Below, piece after piece: positions 7,392 through 14,051 of a stretch of 35,884 nt of DNA. The notes below the pieces were generated by a model that saw only the letters and a list, made by a program, of their open reading frames with translations, was not told the DNA's origin and searched no databases. Source of the stretch: Cohnella phaseoli (lineage in GTDB: Bacteria > Bacillota > Bacilli > Paenibacillales > Paenibacillaceae); NCBI RefSeq assembly GCF_003386235.1, contig NZ_QRDZ01000058.1, forward strand, positions 1-35,884, in the 5' to 3' direction. How positions within the stretch are numbered: the stretch's first letter is position 1; every line of letters begins with the position of its first letter. The translations under genes were made by a program, and so were the position numbers.

Positions 7392-8429
7392 ATGAAAATC
7401 GTCATAATGGCAGGCGGCAAAGGCAGCCGTCTATGGCCGAGAAGCGTGGAGGATCGGCCCAAGCAGTTTCTCGCGTTGACCTCGGAGGAGACGATGCTCC
7501 AGTTGACGTACCGCCGTTTGGCCCGAATCGTCCCTCCGAAGCAGATCTATGTCGTCACCGCGGAGTTATATCGGTCACTCGTTCTGGAGCAACTGCCCGA
7601 ATTGAACGAGAGTCGGCTTATTTTGGAGCCTGTGCAGCGGGATACGGGGCCGTGCGTAGCGTTGTCGGCGCTGCATTTTCTTCGGCAGGAAGACAATGAG
7701 ACGCTCGTCATGATGCCGTCCGATCAGCATATCCCCAATATTCTCGCACTGTATGAAGCGTTCTGCAAAGCGGAGGCGATCGCCGACGCCTCCAGCGCCA
7801 TCGTGACGCTGGGCATCGTCCCGGTTCGTCCCGAGACGAATTACGGTTATATTCAAACCGCCGGGGGAAAAGGCTCCGAGGGCGAGCGGCGGGTCATCGC
7901 GTTCATCGAGAAACCGGACTTGGAGACGGCCCGCCAATTAGCGGCCAAGCCGGACGTGTTCTGGAACAGCGGCATAATCGTATGGCGGCCGTCTACGATC
8001 GCGGAGGCGATGGAGAAGCACCAGCCGACCATCTGGAACGCGCTTTCGCAAGCAGGTCAGCATACGGAAAAGGTGTACGCCAGCCTGCCGAAAATATCGG
8101 TTGATTACGCCGTGTTGGAAAAGGCGGACAATCTGTTTACGCTGCCGTTCCGCTATGAGTGGGAGGACATGGGAAGCTGGGCTTCGCTGGAGAGAATCCG
8201 GGAGGAGGAGGCGGACTCGAACGGCAATATTTTGCACGGCTCCGTCCATGCGTTCGATTCGAGCCACAGCATTATTTTCTCCGAAGGTCGCAAGACGATC
8301 GTAATAGGAGCGGAAGACCTGATTATCGTCTCGACCGCGGAAGGCGTATTGATCTGCCATAAGTCGATGGAGCAAAAGCTAAAATCGATCGTTCAGCACG
8401 TGGAAAAACAGGGGGGAGGCGTCGGTTGA
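7392..8429 (+). CDS. manC: Mannose-1-phosphate guanylyltransferase
   Basis: Makes GDP-mannose from mannose-1-phosphate and GTP in the cytoplasm. The 345-residue protein has the nucleotidyltransferase signature GGKGSRLWPRS (8-18) followed by DRPKQF (the catalytic lysine region), MMPSDQHI near 106-113 and FIEKPD near 170. It ends after the nucleotidyltransferase region, without the C-terminal phosphomannose isomerase domain of bifunctional enzymes. ATG 7392 was chosen because homology starts at MKIVIMAGG and GAAGGGGA lies 8 nt upstream. Its stop overlaps the next start (TGATG), so the SDR gene is translationally coupled, which supports a shared GDP-mannose-derived pathway. Confidence 0.93.
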   Translation: MKIVIMAGGKGSRLWPRSVEDRPKQFLALTSEETMLQLTYRRLARIVPPKQIYVVTAELYRSLVLEQLPELNESRLILEPVQRDTGPCVALSALHFLRQEDNETLVMMPSDQHIPNILALYEAFCKAEAIADASSAIVTLGIVPVRPETNYGYIQTAGGKGSEGERRVIAFIEKPDLETARQLAAKPDVFWNSGIIVWRPSTIAEAMEKHQPTIWNALSQAGQHTEKVYASLPKISVDYAVLEKADNLFTLPFRYEWEDMGSWASLERIREEEADSNGNILHGSVHAFDSSHSIIFSEGRKTIVIGAEDLIIVSTAEGVLICHKSMEQKLKSIVQHVEKQGGGVG

Positions 8430-9379
8430 TGAAAGCGCTCGTGACCGGCATATCGGGTTTCGTGGGTAGTCATATGGCGGAATTTCTGCTGCACCAGGGC
8501 GTGGAAGTGGTCGGAACGATTCGCAACCGGAGCCGCATGGACCACATCTCTCATTTGCGGAAGGACATTCGTCTCGCGGAGTGCGAGCTGCGCGATCCGT
8601 TCTCGGTAGAAACTCTGATCGGCCAGGAGAAGCCGGAGCTTATTTTCCATCTTGCTGCGCAGAGCTTCGTGCCGACGTCGTGGAATTCGCCGATTGATAC
8701 GATTCATAACAATGTCGCGGGTCAGGTTAATCTGTTCGAAGCCGTACGCAGGTTCGAGTTGCCGGCGAAAATCCAGATCGCTTGCTCAAGCGAAGAGTAC
8801 GGTCAAGTGGAGCCGGAGGAGACGCCGATTCGGGAAACGAACCCGCTTCGTCCGCTGAGCCCTTACGCGATCAGTAAAGTGGCGCAGGACTATTTGGGCT
8901 ATCAATATTTTAGAAGCTACGGATTGCACGTCGTTCGAACGATTACGTTTAACCATACCGGTCCCCGCCGCGGGGAAAACTTCGTAACGTCCAATTTCGC
9001 CAAACAGATCGTCGATATCGAGAAGGGCCGGAAAGCGCCCGTCATACATGTCGGCAATTTGGAAGCCAAACGCGATTTCACCGACGTGCGCGACGTTGTT
9101 CGCGGCTATTGGCTGGCTTTGGAGAAGGGGCAGCCGGGCGAAAACTATAATATTGCGTCTGGAACCTGTTATACGATCGCCGAGATGCTGAATACGCTGC
9201 TGAGCTTTAGCAATGTTGACATCGAAGTCCAGACCGATCCGAGCCGCCTGCGCCCTTCGGACGTACAAATCCTGCTCGGGGATTACCGTAAATTTAACGA
9301 AGCGACAGGATGGAAGCCGGAAATTCCGTTCGAACGGACGATGCAGGACCTCCTTCAATACTGGCGCTCGCAGCCTTGA
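8429..9379 (+). CDS. GDP-6-deoxymannose SDR (reductase or 4,6-dehydratase family)
   Basis: A 316-residue extended short-chain dehydrogenase acting on GDP-mannose or its 4-keto-6-deoxy form. It has the NAD(P) loop GISGFVG (7-13), the catalytic CSSEEYG serine block near 115 and YAISK near 149-153, then FNHTGPRRGENF and RDFTDVRDVVRGYW. The length, SSEEYG, DFTDVRD and the RPSDVQ...TGWKPEIP ending match what I remember of GDP-6-deoxy-D-mannose reductase (RMD) better than of the longer GDP-mannose 4,6-dehydratase (GMD). Automated annotation may well call it GMD. With ManC it would give GDP-D-rhamnose, but no second SDR is present in the window. ATG 8429 overlaps the manC stop and a G-rich ribosome site lies about 9 nt upstream. 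Confidence 0.85.
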   Translation: MKALVTGISGFVGSHMAEFLLHQGVEVVGTIRNRSRMDHISHLRKDIRLAECELRDPFSVETLIGQEKPELIFHLAAQSFVPTSWNSPIDTIHNNVAGQVNLFEAVRRFELPAKIQIACSSEEYGQVEPEETPIRETNPLRPLSPYAISKVAQDYLGYQYFRSYGLHVVRTITFNHTGPRRGENFVTSNFAKQIVDIEKGRKAPVIHVGNLEAKRDFTDVRDVVRGYWLALEKGQPGENYNIASGTCYTIAEMLNTLLSFSNVDIEVQTDPSRLRPSDVQILLGDYRKFNEATGWKPEIPFERTMQDLLQYWRSQP

Positions 9380-9395
9380 AGGAAGGAGAGGACTA

Positions 9396-10607
9396 ATGGA
9401 TAATCTGTGCACGATCGTCTCTAAAAATTATGTCGCGTTTGCCCGAACGCTTGCGCAATCGTTCCTTGAGCAGCATCCGACGGGCAAAGTGTACGTTTTG
9501 CTGGCGGATGAGGACGATGGGCCGATTCCGCATCGCGAAGAGCCGTTCGAATGGGTACGTCTGCCCGAGATCGGTCTGCCGATCTGGCCCGATATGCGAT
9601 TCCAGTATGACATTACGGAGTTCAATACGGCGGTAAAACCGTTCTTTCTCGAATACTTGCTGCTTAAGCGGGGACTGGAATCGATCGTGTACGCAGACCC
9701 CGACATTCTTATTACGCACCGGATGGACGATTTATACCGGCTGCTGCCGCAGCATGCGATCATACTGACTCCGCATATTTTGACGCCTCTTCCATCCGAC
9801 CGGCATAAGCCCGGCGAGGCGGAGCTGCTGCAGGCGGGAGTATACAATCTCGGCTTTATCGCTTTGCACGGTACGGACGAAACGTTCAAGATGCTGCGCT
9901 GGTGGAAAGACAGGCTGACAAGGGAATGTCTGATGGAGCCCGCCCAAGGCTATCACGTCGATCAGAAATGGATGGACTTCGCGCCGGCTCTGTTCGAGGG
10001 CGTTCATATTTTGAAGGACCCGGCATACAATGCCGCCTATTGGAATCTTCACGAACGGCCGATCCTTTGGCGCAACGGGATGTACGAGATATACGGGAAG
10101 CCGTTGATCTTCTACCATTTCAGCGGTCTGACTCCGGATCTTTCCCGCATCTCGAAGCATCAGAGCCGTCACCAATGGACGGATGCTCCGCATTTGCACG
10201 GGCTGTTCAACGCCTACGTCTCTCGCCTGATCGCGAACGGCTATCCGACAACGGCAGGCAGCCGCTATACCTACAATTACTTCGATAACGGCGTCGTAAT
10301 TCCGACAGTCGCCCGCAAGCTGTATCGGAAGCTCGGAGCGCCATCGACGTTCGGCAACCCTTTCCACACGCTGACTCCGAACGGATTCTACCGCTGGCTG
10401 TTCGCTCCGGCGAGCGTCGCCGCTCCGATGCCAAATTTGCTGAAGGAAATTTACGAGACTCGGGTCGACCTGCAAAGGCTGTTTCCCGCCGCTCACGGAG
10501 CGGACCGGCAGGGATTGATGACCTGGGCCAGGCAGTTCGTTCCGATCGAATACGGCATGGACCCGATTGTCTGGCATCCGGTGATCGATTCCATGATCTA
10601 CGCTTAG
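9396..10607 (+). CDS. GT-A-type glycosyltransferase (DxD)
   Basis: A 403-residue putative glycosyltransferase. The N-terminal half resembles nucleotide-sugar transferases of the GT8 kind: the MDNLCTIVSKNYVAFARTLA opening, then YADPDILI (about 99-106) with the metal-binding D-P-D. Residues near 150 (YNLGFIAL) and HVDQKWMDF near 187-195 fit the acceptor and catalytic region of that fold. The C-terminal third is unassigned. The ATG follows GGAAGGAGAGG at good spacing. It lies 16 nt after the SDR and 11 nt before the next GT4, in one transcript. The sugar it transfers is unknown. Confidence 0.78.
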   Translation: MDNLCTIVSKNYVAFARTLAQSFLEQHPTGKVYVLLADEDDGPIPHREEPFEWVRLPEIGLPIWPDMRFQYDITEFNTAVKPFFLEYLLLKRGLESIVYADPDILITHRMDDLYRLLPQHAIILTPHILTPLPSDRHKPGEAELLQAGVYNLGFIALHGTDETFKMLRWWKDRLTRECLMEPAQGYHVDQKWMDFAPALFEGVHILKDPAYNAAYWNLHERPILWRNGMYEIYGKPLIFYHFSGLTPDLSRISKHQSRHQWTDAPHLHGLFNAYVSRLIANGYPTTAGSRYTYNYFDNGVVIPTVARKLYRKLGAPSTFGNPFHTLTPNGFYRWLFAPASVAAPMPNLLKEIYETRVDLQRLFPAAHGADRQGLMTWARQFVPIEYGMDPIVWHPVIDSMIYA

Positions 10608-10618
10608 GAGGGGGCGGT

Positions 10619-11740
10619 ATGTTGCCTGGCGTCAATCTGATCGGATACGCGAGATATGAGATGGGGATCGGCGAGTCCTGCAGACTGGCGGCCAAGGCGC
10701 TGAGCGCAGCGGGTATTCCGTTCGGCATTCTGAACTACTCGGGCGGCAATATTTCGCGCGATCGGGATTTGTCCTGGAGCTCGGCCGAGATCGACGCGCC
10801 GCTCTACCCCGTCAATCTGTTTCACATCAATGCCGATCGGATGCCGCTCGCCTATTCGGAGCTTGGGGAGGAATGGTTCGGAGGAAGAACGAACATCGGT
10901 TACTGGCACTGGGAGCTTCCGGAGTTTCCCGACGAATACGCCGAAGGCTTTCGTCATTTGGACGAAGTATGGGTTCCTTCGGCCTTCGTCCGGGACAGCG
11001 TGGCGCGCAAATCCCCCGTTCCCGTTTATGTTGTCCCTCATGGCATTCGAGTGGAGGTTCCCCAAGACGTCCAGCGGAAATCGTTCGGCCTGCCGGAGAA
11101 AAAGTTTCTGTTCCTATGCATGTACGATACTTACAGCTATTCTTCGCGCAAAAATCCGTCGGCCGTTCTGAAGGCTTATCGCTTAGCTGTCGAACGGTAC
11201 GGCATGCAAGCCGGGCTGGTCATCAAAATGAACAACCCGCAGCAGGCGGAGGTCGACAATCTGCGGGAGGAGGCGGAGGGACTGCCGAACGTGCGGATCG
11301 TCGATCGGGTGCTCAGCCGCTCCGAAGCCAACGCTCTGCTTGCCTGCGCGGATTGCTACATTGCGCTGCATCGCTCCGAAGGCTTCGGCCTGCCTCTGGC
11401 CGAAGCGATGTATCTCGGCAAACCGGTCATCGGAACGCATTGGTCGGGCAACGCGGATTTTATGGACGAGACGAACTCCGGTGCGGTGCGCTATCGTCTG
11501 ACCCGGATCGGAACCCACTACGGCCCGTATAAGGCGCACCAGCAATGGGCGGAGCCCGATCAGGAGCATGCCGTCCATCTCATGTGGAAAGCGGTGTACG
11601 ACGAGGAATGGAGACGGCGGATCGCCAGCAACGGACAGAGAACGATCCGGACATTTTTTTCCCCGGAAGCGGTTGGCGAGAAGATCCGGGAGCGGCTGGA
11701 GAAGCGAAGGAACGGTCCGGAACCGGGGCGAAGCGGATAA
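10619..11740 (+). CDS. Glycosyltransferase family 4
   Basis: A 373-residue GT-B transferase, the last gene of the glycan cluster. It begins LPGVNLIGYARYEMGIGES with the acceptor-side glycine loop, has HLDEVWVPSAFV near 117 like the other GT4 gene here, and a full EX7E motif in EGFGLPLAE (Glu254 and Glu262). Its shared layout with the 6091-7224 product (DEVWVPS, then HWSGNADFMDE against NWGGYTEFMNE) suggests the two are distant paralogues. AGGAGGGGG lies 8 nt before the ATG. A rho-independent terminator follows. Confidence 0.88.
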   Translation: MLPGVNLIGYARYEMGIGESCRLAAKALSAAGIPFGILNYSGGNISRDRDLSWSSAEIDAPLYPVNLFHINADRMPLAYSELGEEWFGGRTNIGYWHWELPEFPDEYAEGFRHLDEVWVPSAFVRDSVARKSPVPVYVVPHGIRVEVPQDVQRKSFGLPEKKFLFLCMYDTYSYSSRKNPSAVLKAYRLAVERYGMQAGLVIKMNNPQQAEVDNLREEAEGLPNVRIVDRVLSRSEANALLACADCYIALHRSEGFGLPLAEAMYLGKPVIGTHWSGNADFMDETNSGAVRYRLTRIGTHYGPYKAHQQWAEPDQEHAVHLMWKAVYDEEWRRRIASNGQRTIRTFFSPEAVGEKIRERLEKRRNGPEPGRSG

Positions 11741-11747
11741 AAGCATG

Positions 11748-11794
11748 GCTGTCCGGGAGGCGATGCGGCCTCGTGAATCCGGGCAGCTTTTTTT
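11748..11794 (+). terminator. Terminator of the glycan operon
   Basis: Stem GCTGTCCGG/CCGGGCAGC (one G-U pair) with an inner AGGC/GCCT pairing, followed by seven T. It lies 7 nt after the last glycosyltransferase and isolates the cluster from ctsR. Confidence 0.85.
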
Positions 11795-11831
11795 GCTTTT
11801 TCCGCAGCATCCGAATATCGTGCATGCGAAG

Positions 11832-11859
11832 TTGCATTTTTCAAAAAGCGGCGTATAAT
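11832..11859 (+). promoter_or_regulatory. Sigma-A promoter of the ctsR operon
   Basis: TTGCAT (11832-11837) and a perfect TATAAT (11854-11859) are 16 bp apart. Transcription should start near 11866, directly at the CtsR operator. Confidence 0.85.
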
Positions 11860-11867
11860 AAAGTTAT

Positions 11868-11884
11868 AGTCAAAGAAAGTCAAA
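11868..11884 (+). promoter_or_regulatory. CtsR operator (heptad direct repeat)
   Basis: AGTCAAAGAAAGTCAAA is two copies of the CtsR heptad (A/G)GTCAAA separated by 3 bp, which is the established CtsR box. It covers the predicted start site, so bound CtsR would block initiation until heat or protein stress inactivates it. Confidence 0.92.
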
Positions 11885-11949
11885 GTCAGATCCACCCCTC
11901 ATTGACTAACCGGTTATGCCGGCTTGGATCGAAGAAAGGAGGTTGGACG

Positions 11950-12411
11950 TTGCGTAATATTTCCGATCTTATCGAACACTACCTTAAGCAGAGTCTGGAG
12001 AACAGCCAGGCAGGCGCTATTGAAATTCAGCGGAGCGAGCTGGCCGACAGATTCTCCTGCGTGCCGTCGCAGATCAATTATGTAATCAGCACGAGGTTCA
12101 CGCTTGAGAAGGGCTACTACGTGGAAAGCAAACGCGGAGGCGGAGGCTACATCCGTATTCAGCGCGTGAGTCTGCCGTCGGTCGAGGCCGTACAGCGCCA
12201 TATCCGCCAGACGGTCGGGGAACGGATCGACCAGACAACCGCGGAGGGTCTGATTTACCAGTTGGAGGAGGCCCGGTTTCTGACCGAGAGGGAAGCGCAT
12301 TTGCTGAAGGCGGCCGTCTCGCGGGATGCGCTGGCGCTTAAGCTTCCGGTCAGAGACGAGATACGGGCGAAGCTGCTCAAGGCGATGCTGATCGCCTTGC
12401 TTGCGAAATGA
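11950..12411 (+). CDS. ctsR: Class III heat-shock repressor CtsR
   Basis: A 153-residue DNA-binding repressor of clp genes, the usual CtsR length. It opens MRNISDLIEHYLKQ and has a winged helix-turn-helix (residues 5-70). The wing carries RGGGGYIRI with the tetraglycine loop (63-66), the known heat-sensing element of CtsR; the C-terminal half is the dimer and McsB-contact region. The start is TTG 11950, with AAAGGAGG 7 nt upstream; the frame is open further upstream but that part is not CtsR-like. It is autoregulated through the box at 11868-11884. It is the first gene of ctsR-mcsA-mcsB-clpC, the classic Firmicute arrangement. Confidence 0.97.
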   Translation: MRNISDLIEHYLKQSLENSQAGAIEIQRSELADRFSCVPSQINYVISTRFTLEKGYYVESKRGGGGYIRIQRVSLPSVEAVQRHIRQTVGERIDQTTAEGLIYQLEEARFLTEREAHLLKAAVSRDALALKLPVRDEIRAKLLKAMLIALLAK

Positions 12412-12430
12412 CGGGAGGAGGATGAAGGCT

Positions 12431-12934
12431 ATGCAGTGCCAGGAATGCGGCAAACGGCCGGCTACGCTTCATTTTACGAAGTTCGTCAACGGGGAGAAAA
12501 CCGAGCTGCACATCTGCGAGACGTGCGCCAGGGACAAAGGGGAGATGCTTCCCGGGTCGGCCGGAGGATTTTCCATTCATAATCTGCTTTCCGGATTGCT
12601 CGACTTCGAGCCCCGGAACCAGACGGTCAAGCCGGCGGTTAAGTGCGAAGCTTGCGGGATGACCTATACACAGTTCAGCAAGGTAGGGCGTTTCGGATGC
12701 AGCGAGTGCTACAAGCAATTCTCCGAGCGGCTCGATCCGCTTCTGAAGCGGGTGCACGGCAACACGGTCCACGTTGGCAAAATGCCGAAGCGGGCGGCCG
12801 GTCACTTGAAGACGAAACGCGAAATCGAGCGGCTGAAGAAGGAAATGCAGGGCAGGATCGAGCGGGAGGATTTCGAGACCGCCGCGCAGCTGCGAGACCG
12901 AATCCGCGAGCTCGAGAGCGAAATGAGCGGATGA
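12431..12934 (+). CDS. mcsA: Zinc-binding activator McsA of the arginine kinase
   Basis: A 167-residue adaptor that binds McsB and stimulates its kinase activity. It has CXXC zinc pairs at Cys3/Cys6, Cys29/Cys32, Cys72/Cys75 and Cys90/Cys93, and a C-terminal UVR domain (about 130-165, a helical hairpin with REDFETAAQLRDRI). The start is ATG 12431, because GGAGGAGG lies 9 nt upstream; the ATG at 12422 touches that ribosome site. It lies 19 nt after ctsR and 17 nt before mcsB. Confidence 0.96.
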   Translation: MQCQECGKRPATLHFTKFVNGEKTELHICETCARDKGEMLPGSAGGFSIHNLLSGLLDFEPRNQTVKPAVKCEACGMTYTQFSKVGRFGCSECYKQFSERLDPLLKRVHGNTVHVGKMPKRAAGHLKTKREIERLKKEMQGRIEREDFETAAQLRDRIRELESEMSG

Positions 12935-12951
12935 AAGGGAGGGGTTGAACG

Positions 12952-14016
12952 ATGGCGAAAAGAAAATTCACGAAGCAAGCGCTCAGTCAGTGGATGAAGG
13001 GGGAAGGCCCCGAATCCGAGGTTGTGATCAGCAGCCGCGTGCGAATCGCGCGCAACTTGCGGAATATTCCTTTTCCGCTGATGGCCAGTCCCGAACAATC
13101 GCTGTCGGCGGCGGACCAGCTTCTCGGGGTAGCGGAGAGCGGTCGGCTAAGCGGCTTGGGCAAGATCGAGCAGATTCGGCTTGCGGAGCTGACCGAGCTG
13201 GAGAAGCTGGTGCTGGTCGAGAAGCATCTGATCAGCCCCAATCTGGCGAATGAATCGCGCAACGGGGCTCTGATTCTGAGTCCAAAAGAAGATATTAGTG
13301 TAATGATTAACGAAGAGGACCATCTTCGCATTCAATGTTTATACCCGGGATTTCAAGTGAATGAGGCTTGGGATTCGGCCAGCAAGATCGACGATATTTT
13401 CGAGGAACAGGTCGATTACGCCTTCGATGAGAAGCACGGATACTTAACGAGCTGTCCCACCAATGTCGGCACGGGCATTCGCGTATCGGTCATGATGCAT
13501 CTGCCCGCGCTCGTCATGACGGGACAGATCAACCGGATTTTGTCGGCGGTGACGCAGGTCGGGCTGGCTGTCAGAGGCATCTACGGCGAGGGCAGCGAAG
13601 CGACGGGCAACCTGTTCCAAGTCTCCAACCAGGTGACGCTCGGACAGTCGGAACAGGAAATTATCGACAATCTGTTCCAGGTAGCGCATCAGATTATCGA
13701 GCACGAGAAGTCGGCGCGGGCGAAGCTGCTCGGCGAATCAAGGCTGCGAGTAGAGGACCGCGTGCGCAGATCGTACGGCGTTTTGACGCAGGCGCTGATC
13801 ATCGACTCGAAGGAAGCCGCGCAGCGCCTGTCCGATATTCGCCTCGGCTCCCATCTGGGGCTGCTGCCGGAGGTTGAGCCGCACGCATTGAACGAATTGC
13901 TCGTCTCGACGCAGCCGGGCTTCCTGCAATTGACGTTCGGGGAAGCGATGAGCCCGGAGGATCGCGATAAGTCGCGGGCGGAATTAATCCGCACTCGACT
14001 GGCAACTCTTTCATAA
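12952..14016 (+). CDS. mcsB: Protein-arginine kinase McsB
   Basis: Phosphorylates arginines on unfolded proteins and on CtsR, marking them for ClpCP. The 354-residue protein has the guanidino-kinase fold: SSRVRIARNL (27-36) for nucleotide phosphates, NEEDHLRIQ near 119-127, and TSCPTNVGTG with the conserved Cys168. GIYGEGSEATGNLFQVSN near 203-220 completes the site. The C-terminal RDKSRA (338-343) matches the RDxxRA phospho-arginine pocket used for allosteric activation. GGGAGGGG precedes the ATG by about 8 nt. Length and order are normal. Confidence 0.96.
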   Translation: MAKRKFTKQALSQWMKGEGPESEVVISSRVRIARNLRNIPFPLMASPEQSLSAADQLLGVAESGRLSGLGKIEQIRLAELTELEKLVLVEKHLISPNLANESRNGALILSPKEDISVMINEEDHLRIQCLYPGFQVNEAWDSASKIDDIFEEQVDYAFDEKHGYLTSCPTNVGTGIRVSVMMHLPALVMTGQINRILSAVTQVGLAVRGIYGEGSEATGNLFQVSNQVTLGQSEQEIIDNLFQVAHQIIEHEKSARAKLLGESRLRVEDRVRRSYGVLTQALIIDSKEAAQRLSDIRLGSHLGLLPEVEPHALNELLVSTQPGFLQLTFGEAMSPEDRDKSRAELIRTRLATLS

Positions 14017-14051
14017 ATGTTTTATTCTAAATTTATTAGGAGGTGTGTCTC

